Shown one piece after another: positions 18,177 to 26,532 of a DNA stretch of 64,000 nt. The notes below the pieces were generated by a model, which saw only the letters and a list, made by a program, of their open reading frames with translations, was not told the DNA's origin and did no database searches. Both the position numbers and the translations under genes were made by a program. The DNA lies in contig NZ_LMDY01000001.1 in the NCBI RefSeq assembly GCF_001425905.1, forward strand, positions 254,890 to 318,889, given 5' to 3'. This stretch comes from Methylibium sp. Root1272 (lineage in GTDB: Bacteria; Pseudomonadota; Gammaproteobacteria; Burkholderiales; Burkholderiaceae_C). The stretch's first letter is position 1. Each line of letters starts with the position of its first letter.

Positions 18177-18602
18177 GTGGAAGTCCTGGCACTCGAGCGC
18201 ACGCTCACTGATCTCGACCATGTTCGTCTGCTGAGCCTCGCGCGCCGTCACCGGCGCGGCGACGGCTCCCTGTCCACCCCTTGCGCGTCGATCGAGCAGG
18301 TGCTCGACGCCTGCGCCGTCGTGCCGTCCCGCCAGGTCCGGCCCGACGTGGTGACGATGTATTCGCAGGTGCTTCTGCAGGATCAGACCAGTGGCCTTCG
18401 CAGCAAGCTCACGCTGTGCTACCCGGCCGACGCGGAGCCTGCGGCGGGCTTCGTGTCGGTGCTGTCCCCGGTGGGTGCGAGCCTGCTCGGGCACACGGTC
18501 GGCGGCGTGGCGCGCTGGTCCACGCCCGCGGGCGAAGAGCGATCGGCCGAGGTCCTGGCCATCCTCTTCCAGCCCGAGGCTAGCGGCGACTACGCGACGT
18601 AG
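18177..18602 (+). CDS. rnk: Rnk-like nucleoside diphosphate kinase regulator (GreA/GreB C-terminal-like)
   Basis: A 141-residue cytoplasmic protein. The N-terminal half contains the Rnk-type pattern LERTLTDLDHVRLLSL. The C-terminal half (about 65-135) has the GreA/GreB FKBP-like fold, with LCYPADAEPAAGFVSVLSPVGASLLG. Rnk binds RNA polymerase near the secondary channel and affects nucleoside diphosphate kinase and stress responses. GTG 18177 is preceded by AAGGAA at the right distance; an in-frame ATG at 18150 is the alternative. A long structured leader precedes it. It converges on the nitrilase gene. Confidence 0.8.
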   Translation: MEVLALERTLTDLDHVRLLSLARRHRRGDGSLSTPCASIEQVLDACAVVPSRQVRPDVVTMYSQVLLQDQTSGLRSKLTLCYPADAEPAAGFVSVLSPVGASLLGHTVGGVARWSTPAGEERSAEVLAILFQPEASGDYAT

Positions 18603-18662
18603 CTTTCGACATCCCCGCCGTGGCGGGCAACGCAGATGAGCATCGACTCCGGAGCGCGGCGC

Positions 18663-19604
18663 TCACGCATCGACGTAGCGCACCGGGGTCGCCGCCACGC
18701 GGCGCACCTGCAACTCGAAGAGGTCCGGCCGCGCGTAGTGCCCGGTGACGTCGAGCGTTCGGCGCGCCGGCGCCACGCGCGCCACGTCGATCTCCGCATA
18801 CAGCACGCCGGCCTCGCGGCGCAACGGCCCCGCGACGATCTTTCCCATTGGGTCGACCACCACCGAATCGCCGTCGTTGATCCATTCCTCGGCATCGGGA
18901 AACAGCGCCGCGCGGCCAGGGAAGTCTTCCGGAATGTCGCTGGCGCGCAGCGCCGTGCCGCTGCCGATCACCCAGCACCGGCCTTCGAGGGCGATATGGC
19001 GCATCGTTCCGATCCAGGCGTCTCCGCTGTCGTAGGTGGGCGCGATGTAGATCTCCACGCCCTGGGCGTACAGCGCGTAGCGCGCCAGCGGCATGTAGTT
19101 TTCCCAGCAGATGAGGCTGCCCACCCGGCCGGCCGGCGTGTCCACCACGCGCAATCCCGACGCGTCGCCCAGACCGTGAACCATGCGTTCCGGGTTGGTC
19201 GGCATCAGCTTGCGGTGCCGGTTCTGCAGCTGGCCGTCGGTGCCGATGACGACCACGCTGTTGTAGAGCGTCCCGCCGCCATGCGAGCGATCGCATTCGT
19301 TCATGCCGCATACGATCGTTACTTCGTGGGCGCAGGCGGCCTCGCAGAGTTCGGCCAGGTCTCCGCCGCCGATGTCCACCGCGCTGGCGAGCAGGCGGGC
19401 GTGCAGTTGGCCCATGACGGCGCCGTCCTTTCCCGGCGCGAGCCGCCATATCCAGGAGGGGTAACCCGCGATGAAGGTCTCGGGAAAGACGATCAGCGTC
19501 GCCCCCGCAGCGGCGGCTTCGGCGACCCATTGCACGGCCTTTGCGAGGGTGGCGCCGCGATCGAGCAGGACCGGCGGGCGTTGAATGATGGCGATCTGGG
19601 TCAT
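18663..19604 (-). CDS. Nitrilase (aliphatic/aromatic nitrile aminohydrolase)
   Basis: A 313-residue carbon-nitrogen hydrolase that turns a nitrile into a carboxylic acid and ammonia. The catalytic triad is visible: Glu42 in VFPETFIAGYPSW, Lys132 in RHRKLMPT and Cys166 in LICWENYMP. The CWENYMP segment is characteristic of branch 1 true nitrilases and separates it from the amidases of the superfamily. ATG 19604 has AGGAGAG in front. It is divergent from an HxlR-type regulator that probably controls it. The physiological nitrile is unknown. Confidence 0.92.
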   Translation of the reverse strand: MTQIAIIQRPPVLLDRGATLAKAVQWVAEAAAAGATLIVFPETFIAGYPSWIWRLAPGKDGAVMGQLHARLLASAVDIGGGDLAELCEAACAHEVTIVCGMNECDRSHGGGTLYNSVVVIGTDGQLQNRHRKLMPTNPERMVHGLGDASGLRVVDTPAGRVGSLICWENYMPLARYALYAQGVEIYIAPTYDSGDAWIGTMRHIALEGRCWVIGSGTALRASDIPEDFPGRAALFPDAEEWINDGDSVVVDPMGKIVAGPLRREAGVLYAEIDVARVAPARRTLDVTGHYARPDLFELQVRRVAATPVRYVDA

Positions 19605-19708
19605 GGTGTCTCTCCTGGGCAGGGGCTGCCCGACCGGGAGAGCATGCGCATGACTTGGCACCCGGACCAGTCCAGAATCTGAAGCGTTTGCGCTCCGGAG
19701 ACGATGCG

Positions 19709-20413
19709 ATGGACAACACCTATGGTCAGTTCTGCACCGTCGCAAGGGGCGCCGAGGCCTTGTGCGAGCGATGGACTCCGCTGGTCGTGCGCGAGTTGTT
19801 GTGCGGCAGCAAGCGCTTCAATGACCTGCATCGCGGCGTGCCGCGCATGTCCACGAGCCTGCTGGCGCAGCGGCTGCATCGGCTCGAGGAGTTCGGCATC
19901 GTGCGCCGCAATGCCGTGGGCAAGGTCTGGGAGTACAGCCTCACCGAGGCGGGCGAGGAGCTTCGCCCCGTCGTCATGGCGCTGGGCCATTGGGGCGCGC
20001 GGTGGATCGGCAGCCGCCTGCGCGATGAGGAGCTGGACGCCGGCCTGCTCATGTGGGACGTGCGCCGCTTCGTGTGCCTCCCGGAGTTCCCGAGCCGGCC
20101 CGTGGTCATCCACTTCCAGCTGCGAGACGCCCGGACGCGCGAGCGCGCCTGGTGGCTGGTCGTCGAGGACGGCGTGGCCGATCTGTGCCGCGACGACCCG
20201 GGGCGCGAGCTCACGCTCGTGGTGGATGCGTCGGTGCGTGCCCTGACCGAAGTGTGGGCCGGTGACCTCACCCCTCAACAGGCCCTCGAGTCGCGCGAGA
20301 TCCGTGTGGACGGCGCGAAGCGCGACGCACACGACTTGTGGCGGTGGCTGGGCACCAGCGCCTTCGCGTCGACGCGGCGCGAGCGCAGGCCGGGCCCGCT
20401 GCGGCCGGTGTGA
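19709..20413 (+). CDS. HxlR-family regulator with a C-terminal SCP2-like extension
   Basis: A 234-residue regulator. Residues about 1-100 form the HxlR winged helix, with the early cysteine in YGQFCTVARGAEAL and the recognition area GVPRMSTSLLAQRLHRLEEFGIV. Classic HxlR proteins end near residue 110-130. This one continues for about 110 residues that resemble a sterol-carrier-like (SCP2-type) ligand pocket (WWLVVEDGVADLC, LTLVVDASVRALTEVWAG). GGAG precedes the ATG. It is divergent from the nitrilase gene across a 104-bp region and is its likely local regulator. The extension's identity is inferred from pattern only. Confidence 0.82.
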   Translation: MDNTYGQFCTVARGAEALCERWTPLVVRELLCGSKRFNDLHRGVPRMSTSLLAQRLHRLEEFGIVRRNAVGKVWEYSLTEAGEELRPVVMALGHWGARWIGSRLRDEELDAGLLMWDVRRFVCLPEFPSRPVVIHFQLRDARTRERAWWLVVEDGVADLCRDDPGRELTLVVDASVRALTEVWAGDLTPQQALESREIRVDGAKRDAHDLWRWLGTSAFASTRRERRPGPLRPV

Positions 20414-20576
20414 AACCCCCCGGTCGAGATCAGGTGGCCGAGGCGTGCCGGAGCCCACCTGTCCCAGCGTCGGCCGGAGGCGCGGGGCACCTGGGGCGAG
20501 GTGGAAACCTATACTGCCAATCGATCTGAACACCCACCACGCGCGTCCATCGGCGAGAGAACATCGAAGAGGCTTT

Positions 20577-22277
20577 ATGCGATGGATTGAAGCGATATCT
20601 TCCGCGCTACTTCTTGTGTCGCTCAATGTGAGCCCGGCGAGGGCGGCGGATGCCGACACAATCTGGCATGGTGGTTCCATCGTCACCATGAATGACGGGG
20701 CACCCTTCGCCGAGGCCGTAGCCGTCAAGGACGGCAGAATCGTCAGGGTCGGCAAGTCGGATGCCGTGCTGAGAGCCGAGCGCGGTCCGGCCACCGAGCT
20801 TCGCGACCTTGCAGGACGCACCATGCTGCCGGGTTTCATAGACCCGCACAGCCACTTCATCGATTCCCTGTCACTCGCTGATCGCGTCAACGTTTCCGCG
20901 CCGCCCGTCGGGCCCGCCAAGAGCGCCGATGAAATCGTTGCGACCTTGCTCAAGGCCGCGAAAGCGCGATCCCTGAAGACCGATGAAATGCTCCTGGGCT
21001 ACGGGTACGACGAGAACCTGATGCCGAAGGACCGGCCGCTGACACGAGTGGCGCTCGACCAAGCCTTTCCAGACAATCCCGTAGCCGTCATCCATGTCTC
21101 GATGCATGGGGCCGTGCTGAATTCCAAGGCGTTCGACAAGTTCGGCTACAAGGACGGCATGGAGACGCCTGCTGGCGGCGTCATCTTGCGCAAGCCTGGC
21201 ACCCAGGAACTGCAAGGCCTGGTCATGGAGACGGCCTACCTGCCGATGTTCTCCGCCCTGCCGTTGCCGGAGGACGAACTGGCGGCCGCGAAAGCAGGCC
21301 AGATGCTCTACGCCGCCGCTGGCGTGACAACCGCGCAAGAAGGTGCGACACACGCCAATCAAGTGGAGCAACTCAAGCGCATTGCCGCGCAGGGCGGACT
21401 CTTCATCGACGTGGTGAGCTACGCCTTCATTCTGGACCTGGACAAGGTTCTGGAGAGCAACCCACCAGCGTCATTCGGCAAGTACAACAAGGGTCTGAAG
21501 CTTGGGGGCTGCAAGCTCACGCCCGATGGTTCCCCGCAGGGAAAGACAGCCTGGTTCACCACGCCGTACCTGACGGGTGGTCCGAGCGGAGAGGCGAATT
21601 GGAAAGGAGAGCCCGGCCTTCCGATCGATGCCATGCTCGCCGGCACCAAGAAGTGCTACGACAACAACCTTCAAGTGCTCTTCCACGCCAACGGCGACGC
21701 CGCCATCGACTTCCTGATAGAGGCGCACGAGAAGGCCGTCGGCAATGGCGATCTCGCAGCGGACCGACGCACGGTGTGCATCCATTGTCAGTTCGTGCGG
21801 CGCGATCAACTCGCCAAGCTCAAGGCGTATGGCATTGTCCCGGCGCTGTTCACCGACCATACCTTCTTCTTCGCCGATACCCATGTGAAGAATCGTGGCC
21901 TCAAGCAGGCGTCGGTCATCAGCCCCATGAAATCAGCGGCGGCGATGGGACTGCGTCCGACCAATCACACGGACGCATTTGTTGTTCCCATCGACCAGAT
22001 GATGACGGTCTGGACGGCTGTAAACCGCGTGGCCCGAAGCGGTCGCATTGTTGGGCCGGAAGAGCGGGTCACGCCACTCCAGGCTCTGAGAGCGATCACG
22101 ATCGACGCTGCGCGTCAATATCGCGAAGAGGACAGTAAAGGGTCGGTCGAAGTCGGCAAGCGCGCCGACCTCGTGGTGCTTAGCGCCAGCCCGTTGAAGG
22201 TCAAGTCGATGGCTATCAAGGACATCAAGGTTCTTGAGACCATCAAGGATGGGAAGACCATCTACCGAGCCCCGTGA
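20577..22277 (+). CDS. Exported metal-dependent amidohydrolase (YtcJ-like, amidohydrolase 3)
   Basis: A 566-residue hydrolase of the amidohydrolase superfamily. A Sec signal is clear at residues 1-24 (hydrophobic ISSALLLVSLNV, then ARA-A), so it acts in the periplasm. The beta-sandwich precedes the metal-binding HSH in LPGFIDPHSHFID. Later elements include LFHANGDAAIDFL, CIHCQFVRRDQL and the C-terminal KRADLVVLSASPL. The start follows GAAGAGG. Codon use shows fewer G/C third positions than its neighbours, which may indicate transfer. Enzymes of this type hydrolyse N-acyl, imidazolone or carbamate-like bonds; the substrate is not predictable. It converges on the MocR gene. Confidence 0.85.
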   Translation: MRWIEAISSALLLVSLNVSPARAADADTIWHGGSIVTMNDGAPFAEAVAVKDGRIVRVGKSDAVLRAERGPATELRDLAGRTMLPGFIDPHSHFIDSLSLADRVNVSAPPVGPAKSADEIVATLLKAAKARSLKTDEMLLGYGYDENLMPKDRPLTRVALDQAFPDNPVAVIHVSMHGAVLNSKAFDKFGYKDGMETPAGGVILRKPGTQELQGLVMETAYLPMFSALPLPEDELAAAKAGQMLYAAAGVTTAQEGATHANQVEQLKRIAAQGGLFIDVVSYAFILDLDKVLESNPPASFGKYNKGLKLGGCKLTPDGSPQGKTAWFTTPYLTGGPSGEANWKGEPGLPIDAMLAGTKKCYDNNLQVLFHANGDAAIDFLIEAHEKAVGNGDLAADRRTVCIHCQFVRRDQLAKLKAYGIVPALFTDHTFFFADTHVKNRGLKQASVISPMKSAAAMGLRPTNHTDAFVVPIDQMMTVWTAVNRVARSGRIVGPEERVTPLQALRAITIDAARQYREEDSKGSVEVGKRADLVVLSASPLKVKSMAIKDIKVLETIKDGKTIYRAP

Positions 22278-22344
22278 ACAACTTGTATCTGCGACGACGC
22301 GTCGCGGGCCCGAAACACATCCTCGCGATAGCTCAGCGCTTCAA

Positions 22345-23679
22345 TCAGAACGTGCGCGCCGCGATCACTTCCGCCACCTTCTCCAGCGCCTCCCGCAGCG
22401 TGTCGAAGCCCACCGAGCCCAGCGCCAGCCGGATGGCATGCGGCACCTGGGCCGACGTGGCGAAGGGCTCGGCCGTGGATACCGAAATGCGCTCGCGCAT
22501 CAGCGCCGCGGCCACCTGGTCGGCGCGCACCTCCTCGGCGAGCGGCAGCCACACGAAGTAGGACGCAGGATGGCTCACGCGCCGCAGTGAGCCCAGCACC
22601 TGCGCTGCGAGTTGCTGGCGTGCGCGCGCGTCCTGGCGCTTGCCGGCTTCCAGCCGGTCCACCGTGCCGTCGTCGAGCCAGCCGCAGGTGATGGCAGTCA
22701 TCACGCCGGGCGTGTTCCAGGTGGTGGCGCGGATCGCGCGCTCGATCCGGCCCACCCACTGCGGCGGTGCGGCCACGCATCCCACGCGCAGGCCGGTCGC
22801 CACACTCTTGGAGAAGCCCGACACGTAGACCGTGCTCTCCGGCGCCAGCGCCGCCAGCGGCGGCGGTGCCTTCTCCACCAGGAAGGCATAGGCGGCGTCT
22901 TCGATGACGAGCAGCCCGTGCCGCCGTACCACCGCCACCAGGGCGCGTCGGCGGCTCGCGCTCATCACCCAGCCCAGCGGGTTGTGCATCGTCGGCATGG
23001 CGTACAGCGCCTTGACCCGGCGGCGCTTGCACAGCGCCGCCAGCGCGTCCGGGTCGGGGCCCTCGGTGCCGGCGGGCACGGCCACCAGTTCCAGGCGGTG
23101 GGCCTCGGCGAGCAGCTTGAAGCCGGGGTAGGTGAGGGCGTCGACCGCTACCACGTCGCCGGGCTGCAGCAGCGCCATCACGGTGGTGGCCAGTCCGTGC
23201 TGCGCGCCGTCGACCAGCATCACCTGCTCGCCCGGCACCGCGAGCCCACGGCGCGCCAGGTGCCGCGCCACGGAGGCGCGCTCGTGCGGGCGCCCGCCGT
23301 GCGGCTGGTAGCGCAGCAGGGCCTCCAGGTCACCGGCAGCGGCCAGCTGGCGCAACGCGCCCCGCAGCAGCTCGGCCTGCCCCGGCAGCGCCGGGTAGTT
23401 GAAGCTCAGGTCCAGCATGTCGGCCGCCACCGCGTGCTGGTCCACGCCCTGGCCGCGCGGCACCGCCGTTTCCTTGACGAAGCTGCCGCGGCCTGCCTCG
23501 CCGCTCACCAGACCCATGGCCGCCAGCTCGGCGTAGACGCGGCTGGCCGTCACCAGCGCCAGGCCCTCGTCGGCGGCGAGCTGCCGGTGCGTGGGCAGGC
23601 GGGTGCCGGGCCGCAGATGCCCGGCGCGGATCTCAGCGGCGAACCGGTCGACGACCTGCTTGTACCGAGCCTGGGCCAT
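22345..23679 (-). CDS. MocR-type GntR/aminotransferase-like regulator
   Basis: A 444-residue fusion. The N-terminal GntR winged helix (about 1-70) contains RYKQVVDRFAAEIRAGHLRPGTRLPTHRQLA-like spacing, and a type I aminotransferase fold follows (about 100-440). The PLP lysine is in YVSGFSKSVATGLRVG, and the substrate-pocket segment ALYAMPTMHNPLG is present. MocR proteins use PLP or an aldimine as effector and do not normally catalyse. ATG 23679 is preferred over a TTG eight codons upstream. It is divergent from a DJ-1/PfpI-family gene, with paired ATACAA direct repeats in the gap that could be its operator. It probably regulates the 23771-25072 genes. Confidence 0.9.
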   Translation of the reverse strand: MAQARYKQVVDRFAAEIRAGHLRPGTRLPTHRQLAADEGLALVTASRVYAELAAMGLVSGEAGRGSFVKETAVPRGQGVDQHAVAADMLDLSFNYPALPGQAELLRGALRQLAAAGDLEALLRYQPHGGRPHERASVARHLARRGLAVPGEQVMLVDGAQHGLATTVMALLQPGDVVAVDALTYPGFKLLAEAHRLELVAVPAGTEGPDPDALAALCKRRRVKALYAMPTMHNPLGWVMSASRRRALVAVVRRHGLLVIEDAAYAFLVEKAPPPLAALAPESTVYVSGFSKSVATGLRVGCVAAPPQWVGRIERAIRATTWNTPGVMTAITCGWLDDGTVDRLEAGKRQDARARQQLAAQVLGSLRRVSHPASYFVWLPLAEEVRADQVAAALMRERISVSTAEPFATSAQVPHAIRLALGSVGFDTLREALEKVAEVIAARTF

Positions 23680-23707
23680 GGAGGGAGCTTGTATGCATGA
23701 CAATTAT

Positions 23708-23736
23708 TTGATTGTATTGATTCACGCGTCTAGCAT
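23708..23736 (+). promoter_or_regulatory. Promoter of the DJ-1/PfpI gene in an AT-rich divergent region
   Basis: TTGATT, a 17-nt spacer and TAGCAT lie in a noticeably AT-rich patch between the MocR and DJ-1/PfpI genes. On the other strand ATACAA occurs twice, 23 bp apart, consistent with the direct-repeat operators of MocR regulators. Confidence 0.5.
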
Positions 23737-23770
23737 GGCGCCCACATTGCACCCGGCCAGAGGGGAACCC

Positions 23771-24394
23771 ATGCACATCGCCATCCTCACCTTCGAGGGC
23801 TACAACGAGCTCGACTCGTTGATCGCCCTCGGCATCCTCAACCGCGTGAAGCAGCCCGGCTGGCGCGTGTCGATCGCCAGCCCCGCCGCCAAGGTCCGTT
23901 CGATGAACGGCGTGGTCATCGAGGCCCAGGCCTCGCTGCAGGACGCCATGGCGGCCGACGCCGTGATCGTGGGCAGCGGCATGCAGACCCGCGAGGTCAT
24001 CGCCGATGCCGCGCTGATGGCGCAGCTGAAGCAGCTCGACCCGACCCGGCAGCTGCTGGGCGCTCAATGCTCCGGCACGCTCGTGCTGGCCAGGCTGGGC
24101 CTGCTGGACCGCGTGCCCGCCTGTACCGACCTGATCACGAAGCCGTGGGTCCAGGAGGCCGGCGTCGACGTGCTGAACCAGCCCTTCTTCGCCCGAGGCA
24201 ACATCGCTACCGCGGGCGGTTGCCTGGCCTCGGCCTACCTGGCGGCGTGGGTCATCGCGCGCCTGGAGGGTGTGGCCGCGGCCGAGAGCGCCCTCCATTA
24301 CGTGGCGCCGGTGGGCGAGAAGGAGGCCTATGTGTCGCAGGCGATGCGCAACATCGGGCCCTATCTTGCGGGTGCCGAACGGGTGGCCGCGTGA
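23771..24394 (+). CDS. DJ-1/PfpI-family protein
   Basis: A 207-residue class I glutamine amidotransferase-like protein. The nucleophile elbow holds Cys100 in LLGAQCSGTLVLARLGLL, and an acidic residue at position 13-15 (YNELDSL) fits the DJ-1 pattern. Members act as amidases, isonitrile hydratases (InhA), glyoxalases or chaperones; the layout here, without an AraC domain, resembles InhA-like proteins. GGGGAA precedes the ATG. It is first in a two-gene set with a PaiB-like protein and divergent from MocR. Precise function unresolved. Confidence 0.8.
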   Translation: MHIAILTFEGYNELDSLIALGILNRVKQPGWRVSIASPAAKVRSMNGVVIEAQASLQDAMAADAVIVGSGMQTREVIADAALMAQLKQLDPTRQLLGAQCSGTLVLARLGLLDRVPACTDLITKPWVQEAGVDVLNQPFFARGNIATAGGCLASAYLAAWVIARLEGVAAAESALHYVAPVGEKEAYVSQAMRNIGPYLAGAERVAA

Positions 24395-24433
24395 GCATCG
24401 AACGCCAGTGACCCGAGACCACAGGGAGCCACG

Positions 24434-25072
24434 ATGTATTTGCCCCGCCATTTCGAGGAGCAGCGGCCCGAGGCCCTGCACGACCTGATCGCAAGGCACC
24501 CGTTGGGCATGCTGGTCACCCACGGCAGTGAGGGCCTCGACGCGAACCATGTGCCGTTCGAGCTGGATGCCGATGCAGGCCTGGGCGCGCACGGCGTGCT
24601 GCGCGCCCACGTGGCCCGCAACAACCCGCTGTGGCAGAGCGTGGCCAATGGCGATGAGGTGCTGGTGGTGTTCCGTGCCCACGATGCCTACATCTCCCCC
24701 AACTGGTACCCCAGCAAGCACGAGGCGCACAAGCAGGTGCCCACGTGGAACTACCGGGTGGTCCACGCGCATGGGCCCATCACGGTGCGCGACGACGAGC
24801 GCTACGTGCGGGGCCTGGTGGCGCGGCTCACGCGCCAGCACGAGGCCGGGCAGCCCAGCCCGTGGAAGATGGGTGATGCGCCGCAGGACTACATCGACGC
24901 GATGCTGAAATCCATCGTGGGCATCGAGATCACGGTGGCGCGCCTGGTGGGCAAGTTCAAGCTCAGCCAGAACCGTGAGGCGCGCGATCGCCTGAGCGCG
25001 GCGCAGGCCCTGATCGGGCAGGGCGACAGCGAGCTCGGCGAGGCGATGCGGGCCGCCGGACCGCCCGCGTGA
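24434..25072 (+). CDS. PaiB-like FMN-binding negative transcriptional regulator family protein
   Basis: A 212-residue split-barrel flavoprotein of the PaiB family. The hallmark opening MYLPRHFEEQRPEALHDLI and the segment AYISPNWYPSKHEAHKQVPTWNY are present. PaiB of Bacillus represses sporulation and protease genes, but most homologues are uncharacterised flavin- or heme-binding proteins. A GGGAG ribosome site is visible. It follows the DJ-1/PfpI gene by 39 bp, so the two probably form an operon under the divergent MocR protein. Confidence 0.85.
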   Translation: MYLPRHFEEQRPEALHDLIARHPLGMLVTHGSEGLDANHVPFELDADAGLGAHGVLRAHVARNNPLWQSVANGDEVLVVFRAHDAYISPNWYPSKHEAHKQVPTWNYRVVHAHGPITVRDDERYVRGLVARLTRQHEAGQPSPWKMGDAPQDYIDAMLKSIVGIEITVARLVGKFKLSQNREARDRLSAAQALIGQGDSELGEAMRAAGPPA

Positions 25073-25091
25073 GCCGGAGCCGCAGGCCGCT

Positions 25092-25895
25092 CTAGCCGGA
25101 CACCCCGATCTCGATCGCGCCGAAGCGGCCGTAATCGGCCACGACGCGGTCGCCAGGCTGCACCTCCAGCGGCACCATGCAGGTCCCGCACGAGGCCCAG
25201 TCGCCCGCTCGCAGGCCGATGCCGAGCGAGCACAGTTCGTTGGCCAGCCAGGTGAGCGCGGTGCGCGGATCGCCGAGCAGGGCGCGCCCTTCGCCGCGGC
25301 GCGTGTAGCGCACGCTGCCATCGCTCCCGTGGACCGTGGCCTGCACGCCATGCGCTGCCAGATCGGCCGTGCGCCACGCCGACGGCGCCACCGCCGGCCC
25401 GAACGCGAAGCGGCCGCAGCAGGCATCGTCGGCAATCAACTGGGCCTTGCCGGCGCGAGCGAAGTCGGCGAAGCGCGAATCGGGCAACTCGAAAGCCGGG
25501 TGCAGCGACGCGACGGCCGCCATCACTTCATCGACGGCGTACGGCGTGGCGCGCGGCGGCAGCGCAGAGCCCATGCGGAACGCGAACTCGGGCTCGACCA
25601 CCCGCATGTGGTTGCCCGCGAGCGACAGCGTCGCGCCGATCGGGTAGACGAAGCTGCTCAGGATGCGCCCCGGCAGCGGGCCATCGACCTGGATGTGCGC
25701 CTGCCCGGCCGCGCTGGTGGCCGCGATCTTCCAGCCGACCACCGGCCGACCGGCCACCTCCGCCAGCGCGGCCTGGATCGCATGGCCGGCGACGGCGTCG
25801 CCGGGGCGCAGCGCAGCGGGCAAGGCGTCGATGACGGTGCCCGACTGGCGGCAGGTCCAGAGCAAATAGGCGGCGTCGTGGGCGCTGCAGGGCAT
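25092..25895 (-). CDS. 2-keto-4-pentenoate hydratase family enzyme (MhpD-like)
   Basis: A 267-residue cytoplasmic protein of the fumarylacetoacetate hydrolase-related hydratase group, which adds water to 2-hydroxypenta-2,4-dienoate-type products of aromatic meta-cleavage. Features are VGWKIAATSAAGQAHIQVDGPL, the metal-binding VEPEFAFRMG and the later GDPRTALTWLANELCSLG. AGGAA precedes ATG 25895. No other meta-cleavage genes are close, so this may be a stand-alone hydratase or decarboxylase-like enzyme. It converges on the PaiB-like gene. Confidence 0.84.
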   Translation of the reverse strand: MPCSAHDAAYLLWTCRQSGTVIDALPAALRPGDAVAGHAIQAALAEVAGRPVVGWKIAATSAAGQAHIQVDGPLPGRILSSFVYPIGATLSLAGNHMRVVEPEFAFRMGSALPPRATPYAVDEVMAAVASLHPAFELPDSRFADFARAGKAQLIADDACCGRFAFGPAVAPSAWRTADLAAHGVQATVHGSDGSVRYTRRGEGRALLGDPRTALTWLANELCSLGIGLRAGDWASCGTCMVPLEVQPGDRVVADYGRFGAIEIGVSG

Positions 25896-26117
25896 GGGGG
25901 TTCCTGGGGATAACGCCAGGATGTTGCCAGAGGGGTGGGCGGGCACGGAAGGCCACTGTTGGAGGTCAGATGTCGGCCAGTTGCAGTCTGTGGCCAAGGG
26001 CAGCTAACCGGCATCGCACCGAGTCGTCTCGGTCCCGATAACGCCAACTGGTCAGCTGGCGGCGCTCGAGTGATCACACCCGGCTCGCGGTCACTTGGGC
26101 AGCTTCGTCGACCCAAC
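25896..26117. other. Intergenic region before the tRNA-like element
   Basis: No gene is supported here. It must hold the hydratase promoter on the minus strand. An imperfect 20-bp palindrome (CGCCA...TGGCG, 26042-26061) is the only structure noticed. Confidence 0.4.
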
Positions 26118-26201
26118 GCGCGAGTGGCGTAATCGGGAGCCGCATGGGACCTAGAATCCAGGGCTGGAAGACCTGCGGGTTCAAGTCCCGCCTCGCCCAC
26201 C
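26118..26201 (+). pseudogene. Degraded tRNA-Leu(UAG)-like sequence
   Basis: An 84-nt class II tRNA shape can be drawn. The acceptor GCGCGAG/CTCGCCC has one C-C mismatch at pair 2. The D stem GCG/CGC has GG in its loop. The anticodon arm TGGGA-CCTAGAA-TCCAG has anticodon TAG at 26152-26154. A long variable arm and a perfect T arm GCGGG-TTCAAGT-CCCGC follow. Faults are C instead of the universal U at position 33, a G-A mismatch in the anticodon stem, a weak variable stem, and CCG where CCA would be encoded. It is therefore probably a decayed tRNA-Leu or an island-carried tRNA copy. It stands at the left edge of a compositionally distinct patch. Confidence 0.6.
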
Positions 26202-26247
26202 GACGTCCTCGCGCCTACCGCCGCCGTCACCTCCACGAGCACCAGCC

Positions 26248-26532
26248 ATGATCGACTTGCTTGGCTTCCTGTACGAGATCGGCAAGGACCTCAAGGAGCA
26301 TCACGAGTGGAAGGAAGAAGACAAGCTGGTCGATCTACCGTGGGTTCAGAAGTCGGGCTTTGACAAATCTGCGGAGGCCAACGGGTACAAGCTCTGTTGG
26401 TCGCGGCCGGATCGCATCGAGAGCCTCAAGCTCGACGGGTATGAGGTGATGTTCGAGCTCGACAGATCGGCCCGCACACGTCGCAGGCTGGTCGCGCGCG
26501 ACGGCTTGGTTCTGGTGGGAAAGAAGACGTGA
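26248..26532 (+). CDS. Hypothetical protein, partner of the DUF2513 gene
   Basis: A 94-residue protein not recognised as any named family. It is acidic and helical in the first half (DLLGFLYEIGKDLKEHHEWKEEDK), and the C-terminal half looks like beta strands (SLKLDGYEVMFELD, RDGLVLVGKKT). No signal peptide or membrane segment is visible. Its stop overlaps the GTG start of the next gene as GTGA, so the two are co-translated. Third-position GC is lower than in the flanking core genes. The pairing suggests a small two-protein complex; no function can be assigned. Confidence 0.7.
   Translation: MIDLLGFLYEIGKDLKEHHEWKEEDKLVDLPWVQKSGFDKSAEANGYKLCWSRPDRIESLKLDGYEVMFELDRSARTRRRLVARDGLVLVGKKT

Noticed and set aside
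18613-18628. A short CCCGC/GCGGG hairpin between the convergent rnk-like and nitrilase genes as a terminator
   Set aside because: The stem is only 5 bp and no T-run follows on either strand.
26118-26201. A functional tRNA-Leu gene
   Set aside because: C33, two stem mismatches and the lack of CCA make a working tRNA unlikely, so it is listed as a degraded copy.
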